A stretch of DNA of 64,000 bases from Thalassotalea agarivorans (GCF_030295955.1 NZ_AP027363.1:1736001-1800000); one strand, 5' to 3'; positions 39,539 through 51,370 are shown, numbered from the stretch's first letter. Notes: generated by a model from the letters alone, not told the origin. Made by a program: numbers and translations.

Positions 39539-40485
39539 TGGATTTTTCTCAGCTATTACACTTCCATTTAATGCGCCCTTATTGGCTCATTGCGATCGTG
39601 CTAACGTTTTTGATACTTAAAGCCTTTAAGAAACGTGACGATACACTAGATAAGTGGCGAAAAATCATGTCGGTGGAGATGCTAGATGCGGTCACCGTAA
39701 AAGGCAATTCTAATGCTTGGTTTTCACCTCAGAAATTGTCATGGGTGATGGTTATCTTGCTAACGATTATTTTAGTTGGCCCTACATGGAAACAACAACC
39801 GTCTCCTTTTACGCAAGACCAATCTGCGCTCATTATCGCGCTTGATGTATCTTCATCGATGGAACAAAGCGATATCATGCCGTCTCGATTGCTGCAGGCA
39901 AAACAGAAAATACTAAAACTATTAGCATTACGCGGGGATGCAAACACAGCCTTAGTTGCCTATGCAGGCAGCGCTCATGTGGTTATGCCGATTACCAACG
40001 ATAGAGAAATGATACGTCACTTTCTTGATGTTTTAGATGAAAGCATTATGCCAGTAAAAGGTAAATCGCCCGAAGCGGTCATCCCGATTGCAAACAAGCT
40101 GCTTACACCGACCAATGTCCCAGGAACACTTTTAGTGATTACAGACGGCGCGCCAGACGACGCTGCTATAGCCTATGATGACTATTTTAGCGAAGCGAAC
40201 CACCAATTAATTGTATGGGGTATTGGCAAAGAGAATGCTCCCGAAGGGTCAGTGTTAAGCCCTCTGCAAGTAGATAATCTAGAAGATATGGCAAATGAGG
40301 GGCGCCTTGTGTTGATTACACCGGATCAAAGCGATGTTGATAAGGTAAACCGCTATATTGAAAACAACCTTGTAGTGTTAGACGACGGCACAAGACCTTG
40401 GCATGACTCTGGTTACCCTGTTGTATTTATTGCTGCTGCGCTGTGGTTGCTTTGGTTTAGAAAAGGCTGGACATTACAATGGTAG
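39538..40485 (+). CDS. vWA-domain membrane protein, BatB-like
   Basis: A 315-residue protein with N-terminal helices (13-28 and 67-82), a vWA domain with MIDAS DVSSS at 103-107, a D in VITDGAPDD, and a C-terminal helix (about 290-308). It pairs with the previous vWA protein, presumably as a membrane complex. The ATG overlaps the previous stop, and its end overlaps the TPR gene. Confidence 0.9.
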   Translation: MDFSQLLHFHLMRPYWLIAIVLTFLILKAFKKRDDTLDKWRKIMSVEMLDAVTVKGNSNAWFSPQKLSWVMVILLTIILVGPTWKQQPSPFTQDQSALIIALDVSSSMEQSDIMPSRLLQAKQKILKLLALRGDANTALVAYAGSAHVVMPITNDREMIRHFLDVLDESIMPVKGKSPEAVIPIANKLLTPTNVPGTLLVITDGAPDDAAIAYDDYFSEANHQLIVWGIGKENAPEGSVLSPLQVDNLEDMANEGRLVLITPDQSDVDKVNRYIENNLVVLDDGTRPWHDSGYPVVFIAAALWLLWFRKGWTLQW

Positions 40486-41192
40486 CATTTAATTTCGTTA
40501 AGCCAATTAAACAATTTGCCACAAAATACAATGTGTCAACACGCAAGGTAGTTATAACCGGTATAGCCGCTATTTTGCTGTTCGTGGTGTTAAAACCACA
40601 AGCATTTCTCGACTTATGGTTAACCCGCGATCAACAAGGCGCATTACTGTTTAAGTATGGCTATTATGAAAAAGCTGCCAATCGATTTAACGATGTACAT
40701 TGGAAAGCATACAGCAATTATGGCGCCGAGAAATTTAAGGATAGCGCGCTGTTATATGCTCAGTTTAATAACGACGATGACAAAGTAGCTCAGGCCAATG
40801 CATACGCGCATGGCAGAGATTATGTTAAGGCCCGTAACCTCTACAAACAGGTGTTAAAGAATAATCCTGACCACGAAGCAGCAAATAATAACCTAGCTAT
40901 AGTTCAAGCATTGATAGATGAAGCCAATCAACTGGCTGAGAATCAACAGCAAGAATCGTCTGACGGAAACAAGGAGCTTGGTGACGAGCCACAAAGCAGT
41001 GACGGTGCAGAGCGAAAGCAACTCGAGCCGCAGCAGGTTGAGCAGCTTAGCGCCGAACAATTGTTACTTGATCCTAGTCTCAATGAAATGTGGCTGAGAC
41101 AAGTGCAAAAGAATCCTTCAAGGTTCTTAGCGCAAAAATTTTATATTCAGCAAAACTATCAAGCGCAGTCACAGGAGACTGACGATGAATAA
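40479..41192 (+). CDS. TPR membrane protein, BatC-like
   Basis: A 237-residue protein with an N-terminal helix (about residues 24-42), two TPR units (about 50-150; ARNLYKQVLKNNPDHEAANNNLAI is the clearest), and a Gln/Glu-rich tail. It is likely an adaptor for the vWA pair. It overlaps both flanking genes, which suggests tight translational coupling. Confidence 0.82.
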   Translation: MVAFNFVKPIKQFATKYNVSTRKVVITGIAAILLFVVLKPQAFLDLWLTRDQQGALLFKYGYYEKAANRFNDVHWKAYSNYGAEKFKDSALLYAQFNNDDDKVAQANAYAHGRDYVKARNLYKQVLKNNPDHEAANNNLAIVQALIDEANQLAENQQQESSDGNKELGDEPQSSDGAERKQLEPQQVEQLSAEQLLLDPSLNEMWLRQVQKNPSRFLAQKFYIQQNYQAQSQETDDE

Positions 41193-42477
41193 GTTGCTCA
41201 CTACCCTATTGATGCTATGCACTTCGTTTGCACTCAATGCTAATACTATTGAAACGCTTATCAAAAACAATGAACTCTCAGTTGAATTTAGTATTTCTTC
41301 TAAGCCTCCATACATGGTCAAAGAGCCGCTAATACTTGAGGTTACTATTGCTACTAATCGCTGGTTTGCAAAGGGAACAGATGTACGATTGCCGTCGATG
41401 CCAAATATTGTTTTTATGCCAGTGTCTGGACTTGCCGTAAACGGTACAAAACAAGTCAATTATGAAACTTGGGCGACGCAAACCCGTTATATTACTATTT
41501 TCCCGATGAGGGACGGCAACTATCAACTGCCTGCTTTTCGCATTTTCGTATCAGTAAATCATGACGAATTAGGCGTGGTCGAAGGTGAATATCAAACCCA
41601 GTCACTTGCATTTAGCACTGAGTTGCCAGAAGGCTTAACGGAAAACGATGCCTATTTTGTTAGTTCAAACGCGCGCATTAGTATTAAAGATGACTACCAA
41701 GCGGATAAAGAGTACAAAATTGGCGAAGCGGTTCAAAAGACCTTAACAGTGACTGCCACCGGCATACCCGCCATGATGCTACCAGAATTTACAGTAAAAC
41801 AAGTGGATGGCATTAGTATCTATCAGAAGCCTGCCGAACTATCAGATAAAAGTAATCGTGGCGATATCATTGGCGCTCGCACGGAGCAGATCACCTACAT
41901 ATTCGAACGACCTGGTAACTACACTATTCCAGCACAAGAGATCGTATGGTTTAACAATGAATTAAACATGGTTCAAACGCTCACTATTCCAGAAGAAACG
42001 TGGGAAATTTCCGGCGGTACGTTGTTAGACAGATTACGAGCTTACAAAGCTGCACCTTTAAGTCAGGTGCCTAAACAAGTAATTTTGACGGCGATTATCG
42101 CCATTTTATTTGTATTACTTCTCATTTATGCGTTTATAAAACGTAAACAGCTGGCGCAATTTTACAAGAAAATTACCCACTACGAACGCAGGCAACAAAA
42201 ATCGACGTATCTTAGCGCGATAAAAAGCAACAACTATCAAGGCGCGCTTTGGGCGCTTTATAGATACTATGGTAGCAGTCAAACGGCCACGTTAACCCAT
42301 CTATTTGCATCCGATACAAATAAAGCGGTGGTTTTCAAACAGCTACTAATCCTAGCTTATGGGAAAAGTGAAGAAACGCCTTTAAGTTTACAACAAGCAA
42401 AATTACTGATTGAAAAAACGCGGGCTAATATTAAGCACATCGGTTTTGCACAATATGAACAAAAAATTAAGTTATAA
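41185..42477 (+). CDS. BatD-like membrane protein
   Basis: A 430-residue protein with a signal peptide (about residues 1-19), periplasmic beta-rich domains of the BatD (oxygen tolerance) family (about 25-285), one membrane helix (about 298-318: VILTAIIAILFVLLLIYAF) and a cytoplasmic tail. It closes the moxR operon. The family normally ends such operons. The next gene starts 68 bp later with a different theme. Confidence 0.85.
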   Translation: MNKLLTTLLMLCTSFALNANTIETLIKNNELSVEFSISSKPPYMVKEPLILEVTIATNRWFAKGTDVRLPSMPNIVFMPVSGLAVNGTKQVNYETWATQTRYITIFPMRDGNYQLPAFRIFVSVNHDELGVVEGEYQTQSLAFSTELPEGLTENDAYFVSSNARISIKDDYQADKEYKIGEAVQKTLTVTATGIPAMMLPEFTVKQVDGISIYQKPAELSDKSNRGDIIGARTEQITYIFERPGNYTIPAQEIVWFNNELNMVQTLTIPEETWEISGGTLLDRLRAYKAAPLSQVPKQVILTAIIAILFVLLLIYAFIKRKQLAQFYKKITHYERRQQKSTYLSAIKSNNYQGALWALYRYYGSSQTATLTHLFASDTNKAVVFKQLLILAYGKSEETPLSLQQAKLLIEKTRANIKHIGFAQYEQKIKL

Positions 42478-42545
42478 AAAAATTAAGGCTCGTTACAACA
42501 TTAACCATATGTAACGTGCAAACCCCAAGGGACATAGGAGGTGAC

Positions 42546-42887
42546 ATGTTAGATTACTTCGCACTATTTATGGTGTTTTTCGTCATTATCGTGCTGTTTT
42601 ACGGCATTATAGTGGTGCACGACATACCTTATGAAATTGCACTTAAACGCAACCATCCACAAGCAGATGCCATTCATGTGGCTGGGTGGATAAGTTTGTT
42701 CACCTTAGGTGCTATTTGGCCATTTTTGTGGATTTGGGCAACCTTGTACAAACCAGGCAAAGGATGGGGCTTTGTTCAAGAAGAGGTAGACGAGCTCAAA
42801 CATGATGAACAAGAATTAAAACAACAACTTACAGCGCTTCAAGAAGAAGTAGCGGCGCTCAAAGCTGCGATAGCAGCGAAGGAGTAA
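42546..42887 (+). CDS. DUF3302 membrane protein, YiaW-like
   Basis: A 113-residue protein with two helices (residues 3-23 and about 48-66) and a C-terminal coiled coil (EEVDELKHDEQELKQQ). HDIPYEIA, AGWISLFTLGAIWPFLWIWA matches DUF3302. The start is the ATG at 42546: AGGAGGTG lies two to ten bases before it, and an upstream in-frame ATG has no such site. In E. coli, yiaW is paired with the HlyD-like yiaV, as here. Confidence 0.85.
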   Translation: MLDYFALFMVFFVIIVLFYGIIVVHDIPYEIALKRNHPQADAIHVAGWISLFTLGAIWPFLWIWATLYKPGKGWGFVQEEVDELKHDEQELKQQLTALQEEVAALKAAIAAKE

Positions 42888-42893
42888 TTAGCC

Positions 42894-44042
42894 ATGGATT
42901 TGCTCATCATACTAACCTACACCGCTCTTTGCGTGGGTATCTTTAAGTTATTTAAAATTCCTTTAAACAAATGGAGCGTACCGACCGCTGTACTAGGTGG
43001 CGTGGTAATAATTACCGCAATTATGCTGGTGATGAATTACAACCATCCTTATGCCAAATTCGGCAAAGATGCATTTACCACTATACCTATTGTGCCCCAA
43101 ATTACCGGCACGGTAGCAACAGTTAATGTCGTACCTAATCAACTCGTCAAGCAAGGCGATATATTGTTTACGCTCGATTCGACGGAACAACGCATTGCGC
43201 TAGCCAAAGCCAAAGCAGCGCTTGAAGAAGCAAAACAAGGTTCACTGGACGACTACGCAGCATTACAGGTTGCGACCTCAAAAGTTAAACAAGCCGAAGC
43301 GGAAGTGAACTCTAGAAGAGATGAATACGAGCGCTATGCCAGAGCCAGAGAACTTGGTGGCGAGAATTCACCTGTAACTGAAGCTGAAGTAGAAAACAGA
43401 TTAAATCGCTTGCTAGCGGGAGAAGCCTCATTAGCCAGCGCGATTGCCGACGAAGAACGCATACGCATTAATACCGAAACCAAGTTTAATGGCGTTGACG
43501 TTAATGTCGCACAATTACTTGCGGCGGTGGAAAAGGCCGAACTCGATTTAGAGCGCACAATTATTAGAGCGCCCGTAGATGGTCAACCTACCATTGTTGC
43601 CTTGCGCCCTGGCTACCGAGCAACTAATTTACCGTTACGTCCGTCGATGACATTCGTGCCTAAGGAAAAGCGTCGTTTTGGCGCAGTGTTTTTTCAAAAC
43701 TCACTTGGTCGAATGAAAAAAGGACTTCCGGCGGAGGTGATATTTGATGCTGTACCTGGCCACGTGTTTAAGGGCACTTTAGTGGATATTTTACCCGCGA
43801 TGGCTGAAGGTGAATATCAAGCAGATGGTTCGCTAGTTAGTGCGCAACGACTGATGACCCATGGTTTTGCTATTGGCGTAATCGAACTTGAAGAAGATTT
43901 AGATGATTATAATCTACCACTTGGTGTGCAAGGACAAGCGGTAGTATTTAATTACGATCACGACTATGTTCATGTTTCTATGGTACGGCGAATATTACTA
44001 CGCATGATGGCGTGGCTAAAATACGTATACCCTATCAAATAA
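42894..44042 (+). CDS. HlyD-family membrane fusion protein, YiaV-like
   Basis: A 382-residue protein with two N-terminal hydrophobic segments (4-20 and 28-47), then a lipoyl half (PQITGTVATVNVVPNQLVKQ near 65), an alpha-helical hairpin (about 100-210), the second lipoyl half and a beta-barrel (LERTIIRAPVDGQPTIV near 220). It is six bases after the DUF3302 gene. E. coli YiaV/YiaW form the same pair; the transported compound is unknown, and no pump gene lies nearby. Confidence 0.87.
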   Translation: MDLLIILTYTALCVGIFKLFKIPLNKWSVPTAVLGGVVIITAIMLVMNYNHPYAKFGKDAFTTIPIVPQITGTVATVNVVPNQLVKQGDILFTLDSTEQRIALAKAKAALEEAKQGSLDDYAALQVATSKVKQAEAEVNSRRDEYERYARARELGGENSPVTEAEVENRLNRLLAGEASLASAIADEERIRINTETKFNGVDVNVAQLLAAVEKAELDLERTIIRAPVDGQPTIVALRPGYRATNLPLRPSMTFVPKEKRRFGAVFFQNSLGRMKKGLPAEVIFDAVPGHVFKGTLVDILPAMAEGEYQADGSLVSAQRLMTHGFAIGVIELEEDLDDYNLPLGVQGQAVVFNYDHDYVHVSMVRRILLRMMAWLKYVYPIK

Positions 44043-44049
44043 ACAAACA

Positions 44050-44074
44050 GCGGCGATTTTCGCCGCTTTCTTTT
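44050..44074 (+). terminator. Terminator after YiaV-like gene
   Basis: GCGGCG pairs with CGCCGC around ATTTT, followed by TTTCTTTT. Confidence 0.8.
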
Positions 44075-44118
44075 ATAACTTACTATACCTGTTCGTTTTT
44101 TTTTGGCAGACTGAAGGC

Positions 44119-44655
44119 ATGTTAGCTTTTATCGCCACTTTACTCGATCGCGTATTGTTCACCATTGCATTTATCGCTGGTGTGCAATTGCCTGCCTTTA
44201 TTCAACAATATATCCAACGCTTAGCGGGGAGACTGGATGAGGCGCAATACAATTTGGCGCAATATCAACACATTGCCGATATTCATTACCAAGGGAGTTT
44301 AGATACGCTGGCACAGCGTTATTTAGCCAATAGCGACATTACAGTGGTTAAAGTAGGAGAAATCGTACAATCGCTTATACTGCGCGTCGATTACTTAAGT
44401 AGTCACCTTGACACATTGCAGCAAGCCAACCATGTTGAAAAGCTTTGGTTATTTGTCACGCAAGTAGACACCACCATTGCCCAAAACACACTGCACGACT
44501 ACAGTTTGTCTATCCCGATTGAATTAAACGCGTTAATCGCCGGCGGCAGCCTTGCTTTTTTATACATGGCAACAAAGTCGAGCTGCGCGTATTGTGGGCG
44601 TAAGGCAGTCTCAGCGGTAAAGCAAAGATCTTTAGCAAGAAAAAAGGCGGCCTAA
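44119..44655 (+). CDS. DUF2937-like membrane protein
   Basis: A 178-residue protein with an N-terminal helix (5-22: IATLLDRVLFTIAFIAGVQ), a long helical periplasmic part (GRLDEAQYNLAQYQHIAD near 40) and a C-terminal helix (about 132-150). The start matches the DUF2937 pattern as I remember it. Function unknown. Its stop codon lies in the loop of the terminator shared with ihfA. Confidence 0.6.
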   Translation: MLAFIATLLDRVLFTIAFIAGVQLPAFIQQYIQRLAGRLDEAQYNLAQYQHIADIHYQGSLDTLAQRYLANSDITVVKVGEIVQSLILRVDYLSSHLDTLQQANHVEKLWLFVTQVDTTIAQNTLHDYSLSIPIELNALIAGGSLAFLYMATKSSCAYCGRKAVSAVKQRSLARKKAA

Positions 44656-44668
44656 AGGCCGCCTTTTT
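44641..44668. terminator. Shared terminator between DUF2937-like gene and ihfA
   Basis: AAAAAGGCGGCC pairs with GGCCGCCTTTTT around TAAA, serving the two convergent genes. The TAA of the plus-strand gene is in the loop. Confidence 0.9.
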
Positions 44669-44688
44669 CGTAGCAACTGCAAAGTCAA

Positions 44689-44979
44689 TTAGCCGTTTCC
44701 ATCTTCAACGCGACTTTTTAACTTTTGACCTGGTCGGAAAGTAACTACCCTTCGTGCAGAAATTGGAATATCTTCACCTGTTTTTGGGTTACGGCCAGGA
44801 CGTTCACTCTTCTCACGAAGGTCAAAATTTCCAAAACCAGACAGCTTGACTTGTTCGCCACTTTCCAAGGTGTGTCGAATCTCCTCAAAAAAGATCTCTA
44901 CCATGTCTTTGGCGTCGCGCTTATTTAGCCCGACTTTTTCATACAAGTGTTCTGCTACTTCTGCTTTGGTTAGCGCCAT
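44689..44979 (-). CDS. ihfA: Integration host factor subunit alpha
   Basis: A 96-residue DNABII protein. [22 protein letters not shown] at the N terminus and [21 protein letters not shown] with the intercalating Pro in the arm (GRNPKTGE) identify IHF-alpha rather than HU. IHF bends DNA sharply in replication, recombination and transcription. It starts two bases after pheT, in the canonical pheST-ihfA order. Confidence 0.97.
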   Translation of the reverse strand: MALTKAEVAEHLYEKVGLNKRDAKDMVEIFFEEIRHTLESGEQVKLSGFGNFDLREKSERPGRNPKTGEDIPISARRVVTFRPGQKLKSRVEDGNG

Positions 44980-44981
44980 GC

Positions 44982-47366
44982 TTAGTCCCTCAGTGTTGCA
45001 TTAAACTCTGATTTCAATGTTGCCACAACTCGATCAACGACATCATTAATGTCTTTTTCTTCGAGCGTTTTCTCTATGTCTTGCAAGGTTAACGCAATTG
45101 CGAGGCTCTTATAGCCCTCTTCAATTCCTTGACCTTGGTACACATCGAACAATTTTAGACCAATTAAATAATTTCCGCCAACATTTTCAATAAGTTGTAA
45201 CACTTTTATTGCGTTTACGTCGTCTTTTACGATAACAGCAATGTCACGTCTATTGGCTGGGAATTTAGAAATATCCTGCGCAAGCGGTAATTCACGTTCA
45301 GTTAATGCACTTACCGACAGCTCAAAGACAAAGGCTTTACCATTTAAGCCAAGTTTTCTTTCAAGTTCTGGATGAACCGCGCCAACATAACCAACTAGCT
45401 GGTCACCACGTTTAACGGCAGCTGTTTGCCCTGGATGTAACGCATCAATTTCTGCTTTCTCAAACGTAAAGTCGTTACTACAAGACAACGATAGCAGTGC
45501 TTCAACATCACCTTTGATATCGTAAAAATCTGCCGCAGCTTTTTCCATCGTCCAGTGCTCTTCTTCGCGGCTACCACAAATAACACCCGCTATCATGGCT
45601 TCTTGCTTAACACCGTTTTCGGCAGAATCATCTTGAATAAAGCGTAATCCCGTTTCGAATAAACGAATACGGTTTTGCTGACGATTTTGATTGTAAGATA
45701 CCGCTTGCAATAAACCCGTGAACAAACTCACACGCATTGCCGACATATCTGCTGAAATTGGGTGAGGTAGAATTAATGCTTCTTGATTCGGATGCAGCTG
45801 AGATTGTACTTTAGGGTCAACAAAGCTATACGTAATTGCTTCCTGATAGCCACGGCTAACAAGCGCTTCACGTAATTTGTTAACAGAAAACTTAGCTTCA
45901 GGCTGAGCGTTCATAGCCAAGGTAGCTTTTGGCGATACATTCGGAATATTGTTATATCCGAAAATACGTGCAACTTCTTCAATCAAGTCAACTTCGATAG
46001 AAATATCAAAACGATATGGCGGAACAACAACAGTCCATACGTTGTCGGCAAAGCTTACATCAAAGCCTAAACGTGTAAGAATTTCTGTTACTTTAGCATC
46101 TTCGATATGAAAGCCGATACGGCCATCAAGTTTTTCACGACGCAATGTTACCGTTGTCGATTGTGGTAAATGCGCTTGCGCACTTGCTTCGACGATTGGA
46201 CCGGCTTCACCACCAACAATCTCTAATAACAAGGCTGTTGCACGTTCCATAGCATCACGTTGAAGCTCTGGATCAACTCCACGTTCATAACGATGAGACG
46301 CGTCTGTGTGCAAGCCGTATTGACGTGCTTTACCTAGAATAGCTAATGGCGCAAAGAATGCTGACTCTAAGAAAATATCTTTAGTCTCTGCGGTAACGCC
46401 AGTATGAAGACCACCAAAAATACCTGCCATTGCAACCGCTTTTTCAGCATCAGCAATCACTAAAGTATCTTCATTTAACTTTACTTCGTTTTCATCAAGT
46501 AAAACCAAAGTTTCATCTTTATGTGCAAAACGTACTTCAATGTCGCCTGACAATTTGGCTAAATCAAACGCATGCATTGGATGCCCCTGCTCTAGCAATA
46601 CGTAGTTTGTTACGTCTACCACAGGGTCTATTGCACGTACGCCACATCGTCTTAGTTTTTCAACCATCCAAAGCGGCGTGGTTGCTTGCGCGTCGATGTT
46701 CTTGATAACACGACCCAAGTAACGCGGACAAGCTTGCTCAGCGGTTAACGTAATACCACGAGTCTCTTCAATGGTAACTGGTGCAACTTCGATTACAGGC
46801 GCGTTAACTTCTAGACTGTTAAGAACCCCTACTTCTCTAGCAAGGCCTTTGATACCAAGACAATCACCGCGGTTAGAAGTTAAATCAACGTCAATGGTAA
46901 CGTCGTTAAGGTCTAGATATTCACGGATATCTGTGCCAATAGGCGCATCTTGCGGTAGTTCAATAATACCGTCTGAGCTGTCTGCTAATCCAAGTTCAGA
47001 TTCTGAGCACAACATGCCAAATGATGGCTGGCCACGTAACTTAGCTTTTTTAATTTTAAAGTTGCCTGGCAAAACAGCGCCAACAGTAGCAACCGCGACC
47101 TTCAACCCTAAACTGCAATTTTTTGCACCGCAGACGATATCAAGTAGCTCTTCACCGCCAACGTTGATTTTTGTTACTTGTAGTTTGTCAGCATCTGGAT
47201 GTTGGCCACATTCAACTACTTCACCAACTACAACACCAGTAAATTCACCCGCAACTGGATCGACACCATCAACCTCAAGGCCTGCCATGGTGATTTGGTG
47301 TGCTAACTCTTCAGACGTATTGGCTGGGCTTACCCATTCACGTAACCAAGATTCACTAAATTTCAT
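44982..47366 (-). CDS. pheT: Phenylalanine-tRNA ligase subunit beta
   Basis: A 794-residue beta subunit: tRNA-binding (EMAP/OB) domain at about 40-150, B3/B4 editing domain at about 210-380 ([22 protein letters not shown]), B5 at about 400-475, catalytic-like domain, and the C-terminal FDX-ACB anticodon domain ([12 protein letters not shown] near 705). It forms an alpha2-beta2 enzyme with PheS and edits Tyr-tRNA(Phe). It follows pheS by 12 bp. Confidence 0.97.
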   Translation of the reverse strand: MKFSESWLREWVSPANTSEELAHQITMAGLEVDGVDPVAGEFTGVVVGEVVECGQHPDADKLQVTKINVGGEELLDIVCGAKNCSLGLKVAVATVGAVLPGNFKIKKAKLRGQPSFGMLCSESELGLADSSDGIIELPQDAPIGTDIREYLDLNDVTIDVDLTSNRGDCLGIKGLAREVGVLNSLEVNAPVIEVAPVTIEETRGITLTAEQACPRYLGRVIKNIDAQATTPLWMVEKLRRCGVRAIDPVVDVTNYVLLEQGHPMHAFDLAKLSGDIEVRFAHKDETLVLLDENEVKLNEDTLVIADAEKAVAMAGIFGGLHTGVTAETKDIFLESAFFAPLAILGKARQYGLHTDASHRYERGVDPELQRDAMERATALLLEIVGGEAGPIVEASAQAHLPQSTTVTLRREKLDGRIGFHIEDAKVTEILTRLGFDVSFADNVWTVVVPPYRFDISIEVDLIEEVARIFGYNNIPNVSPKATLAMNAQPEAKFSVNKLREALVSRGYQEAITYSFVDPKVQSQLHPNQEALILPHPISADMSAMRVSLFTGLLQAVSYNQNRQQNRIRLFETGLRFIQDDSAENGVKQEAMIAGVICGSREEEHWTMEKAAADFYDIKGDVEALLSLSCSNDFTFEKAEIDALHPGQTAAVKRGDQLVGYVGAVHPELERKLGLNGKAFVFELSVSALTERELPLAQDISKFPANRRDIAVIVKDDVNAIKVLQLIENVGGNYLIGLKLFDVYQGQGIEEGYKSLAIALTLQDIEKTLEEKDINDVVDRVVATLKSEFNATLRD

Positions 47367-47378
47367 TTGTTGGCATTC

Positions 47379-48407
<1,029 letters not shown>

Positions 48408-48503
48408 TTAAAAATGGAGATAGATTCTACACAATATTTATAACGAAATGTAGATAAACAATGGAATTATTTGTATTTTCTGTGGCTTTAATTCAGATGC
48501 TGG

Positions 48504-48527
48504 AAAAAAGGTAGCAAAATCGCTACC
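48504..48527 (-). terminator. Terminator after periplasmic DUF6746-like gene
   Basis: On the minus strand GGTAGC pairs with GCTACC around ATTTT-type loop bases, followed by six T. Confidence 0.75.
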
Positions 48528-48542
48528 TATTTCTGAATGATG

Positions 48543-48929
48543 TTATTTACAGCTCGCTGGAGAGGTCAGCAATGAAAGCGCTGTCAAATAGGTTTTACCT
48601 TGCTGCTGAACGGTATTTTTGTCGAGTTTTTCAGAAGCTAAATGAACTTCTTCTAGATCTGTTGCAGCCGCAGTTAAATCTTTTTGAATTCGCTGAATTG
48701 CGTTTTCTAAGGTGTAGGTTAATTCGTGTACCTTCACCATATCTTCTGCAGTCAATGTATCTTTAGTTAATAGTACTTGTAACTTTGCATTATATTCGGC
48801 CAGATTGCATAACGCCTGAGTCGTATTGTCAGCAGCTAACGCAGGAAAATGGTCATATCTCTCATCTGCATAGCTTGCGCTTGTATATGCGATTAGAGTA
48901 CCAGCCAATAATGAAACGATTTTTACCAT
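48543..48929 (-). CDS. Small exported helical protein, DUF6746-like
   Basis: A 128-residue protein with a signal peptide (about 1-21, SASYA). The mature part is helical; LCNLAEYNAKLQVLL and VHELTYTLENAIQRI match, from memory, a small periplasmic family (DUF6746). Two Cys, one near 41 and one two residues from the end, could form a disulfide. Function unknown. It lies 23 bp after the DUF1145 gene on the same strand. Confidence 0.65.
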   Translation of the reverse strand: MVKIVSLLAGTLIAYTSASYADERYDHFPALAADNTTQALCNLAEYNAKLQVLLTKDTLTAEDMVKVHELTYTLENAIQRIQKDLTAAATDLEEVHLASEKLDKNTVQQQGKTYLTALSLLTSPASCK

Positions 48930-48952
48930 AATAGAATTCTCCTGAGCATAGC

Positions 48953-49210
48953 TTACGTTGTTTTTTTAGTTCTTAATGGCAACCAATGACCAAATCCATA
49001 GAGCAGCGTTGGTATCATATGTTGCTTAGGTTTTTCTCGTAATACTGGCAATAACAAAAATTCTATCAAGTGAATGGTTATAAGTACCATAACGGCGAGT
49101 TGTAACCACGACGCATAAGGTTGCAAAGGCGTCCAAAATGGCGCTACAGAGGTTACGGCGTATAGGGAAAGAAGAAAGGCTTTAACTAATTTACAAAATC
49201 TAATCATCAA
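48953..49210 (-). CDS. DUF1145 (YhhL-like) inner-membrane protein
   Basis: An 85-residue protein with two helices (about 8-26 and 33-52). The pattern of a helix, PFWTPLQPYASWLQLAVMVLI, then HLIEFLLL and LYGFGHWLPL fits DUF1145, as in E. coli YhhL. Function unknown. It starts with two consecutive ATG codons. Confidence 0.65.
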   Translation of the reverse strand: MMIRFCKLVKAFLLSLYAVTSVAPFWTPLQPYASWLQLAVMVLITIHLIEFLLLPVLREKPKQHMIPTLLYGFGHWLPLRTKKTT

Positions 49211-49368
49211 TACAGTCCATCTAAATTATCTGATATTGTCCTTCGACGAGAATCGTGAGGATATAAAACTAATGATTAACATTCAAGCAGGAAATTTATT
49301 ACACCACTTTTACTTTTTATCACCAAATTTGTTGTTTACGAGTTTTCTGTTTCGTATTTTTTAAGCAT

Positions 49369-49394
49369 AAAAAAACGCCCCGTAGGGCGTTTTA
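49369..49394 (-). terminator. Terminator after purC
   Basis: On the minus strand AAAACGCCC pairs with GGGCGTTTT around four bases, followed by T; it lies 11 bases past the purC stop. Confidence 0.85.
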
Positions 49395-49404
49395 CAAGTG
49401 ATGA

Positions 49405-50511
49405 TTAGTCGGCAATCAAATCATACTGCTCTCGCAGTATTTCAATAATTTCTGCTTTTGGATTTTCACTCAGCGTAATTGTTTCGCCGGTGATCTTCTC
49501 TGCAATATCGGTATACGTTTTAGAAACAGCCATTAACACGTCTACAGGCAGCGCATTGTCTCTAGCTAACGCTTCGCGCTCATCCATACGTTCTTTGTTT
49601 AATAAAATGTCTGGATCAGGGAAATGATTAAGCAGAAGCTGTCTAAAACCTTCTTTTGAATTTTCTACAACCTTACCACCACGGTAAGATTCTCCATCCC
49701 ATATGCGGGAAGAATCTGGCGTACCAACTTCATCCATATAGATAAGTTTGTCGTTGCCATCAACGTCTTTGACGTAGCCAAATTCAAATTTTGTGTCGAC
49801 AAAGATTTGATCAAGCGCAGCTAAAGCATCACTAATGACCGCAAAGCCGTCTTTTAAAAGTTTTTCGTATAAGTCGATGTCTTGTTCTGACTTAAAGTTA
49901 AACGCTTCAAAATTATCTTCTATGTTCTTACGTGTAATATTGACGTCATCAGCTTCTGGCACGCCATCAATACCTTTTAAAATACCTTTGGTAGACGGCG
50001 TTAATAATAATTCTGGTAACTTACTATCTCTAGATAAACCCTCTGGTAATTCAATACCACAAAAGTCTCTTTCGCCTTTTTCATAAGCACGCCACATAGA
50101 GCCTGTAATATAGCTGCGGCAAATGGCTTCAATCATCACAGGTTTTGCTTTTTGGACAATCCAAACAAAAGGATGTGGAATATCTAGAATGTGGCTGTCC
50201 GCTAATTGATTGTCTTTAAACAGCTTGAACCAATGGTTAGCGATAGCATTAAGTGCGGCACCTTTACCAGGTACACCTTTTAAACCGCCCTCTCCATGCC
50301 AAATACAATCAAAAGCTGAAATTCTATCGCTAATGACCATGATAGCTAGCGGCGTATCCTTTGGTACTTGATAGCCTTTTTCTTCAATTAAACGCGCACT
50401 ATCTTCTGCCGTTAGCCAATATACACTGCGCACTTTACCGCTATGAACAGGAAGGTCTGTTTTAATAGGTAAATCATTGTTTACTGCTAAAACTTGATCG
50501 TTAAGACTCAT
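49405..50511 (-). CDS. purC: SAICAR synthase, long form
   Basis: A 368-residue phosphoribosylaminoimidazole-succinocarboxamide synthase. [10 protein letters not shown] near residue 24 (nucleotide-binding loop), [21 protein letters not shown] near 133 and [11 protein letters not shown] near 239 followed by [17 protein letters not shown] are diagnostic. The E. coli enzyme is 237 residues; this longer type, with an added C-terminal region, is seen in Vibrio and Alteromonadales relatives. It makes SAICAR in purine synthesis. It stands alone between terminators. Confidence 0.95.
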   Translation of the reverse strand: MSLNDQVLAVNNDLPIKTDLPVHSGKVRSVYWLTAEDSARLIEEKGYQVPKDTPLAIMVISDRISAFDCIWHGEGGLKGVPGKGAALNAIANHWFKLFKDNQLADSHILDIPHPFVWIVQKAKPVMIEAICRSYITGSMWRAYEKGERDFCGIELPEGLSRDSKLPELLLTPSTKGILKGIDGVPEADDVNITRKNIEDNFEAFNFKSEQDIDLYEKLLKDGFAVISDALAALDQIFVDTKFEFGYVKDVDGNDKLIYMDEVGTPDSSRIWDGESYRGGKVVENSKEGFRQLLLNHFPDPDILLNKERMDEREALARDNALPVDVLMAVSKTYTDIAEKITGETITLSENPKAEIIEILREQYDLIAD

Positions 50512-50591
50512 GAATAAATCCGAATGTCGTTTTTGTAAAAATTAAATCAAAACATAGCTCTTAGCTACATTGTGATTTAATCTCTAGAAAA

Positions 50592-50618
50592 AGAAAAGGA
50601 CGCTAATGCGTCCTTTTC
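50592..50618 (-). terminator. Terminator after rplT
   Basis: GGACGC pairs with GCGTCC around four bases, extended by AAAA/TTTT; the minus strand continues with TTTTC. It ends the infC-rpmI-rplT transcript. Confidence 0.8.
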
Positions 50619-50633
50619 ATATATCTCTACGTA

Positions 50634-50990
<357 letters not shown>

Positions 50991-51005
50991 CTAATCTCCT
51001 CTTAA

Positions 51006-51203
51006 TTAAGCGTTAGGCAGTAGACGATCTACTGATTTCACATCAGAAGCGGCAACCATGCTCTTAGCACGTAGATGACGCTTAACCTTAGTACGACGCT
51101 TAGTCAAGATATGACGAAGACCAGCTTGTTTGCATTTGTAACCGCCAGAAGCAGTTTTCTTAAAGCGCTTTGCAGCACCTTTATTGGTTTTCATTTTAGG
51201 CAT
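51006..51203 (-). CDS. rpmI: Ribosomal protein L35
   Basis: A 65-residue bL35: [20 protein letters not shown] is diagnostic. The 167-bp gap to infC is where E. coli has the L20 operator; here it holds an AATAACGT/ACGTTATT inverted repeat at 51335-51353. Whether L20 binds it is inference. Confidence 0.98.
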   Translation of the reverse strand: MPKMKTNKGAAKRFKKTASGGYKCKQAGLRHILTKRRTKVKRHLRAKSMVAASDVKSVDRLLPNA

Positions 51204-51370
51204 TTGAACTTACTCCATTCACTTGCATCGCTTGCGCCATGCAATTGCCATTTAAATTGAGTAATACAGGCGAGTTCGTACAAAGACCAACTACTTGTCA
51301 AGCCTACATTACCAGCGTAAAGATAATAGTGGTGAATAACGTTAAACGTTATTACTTGCTATACCAGTTA

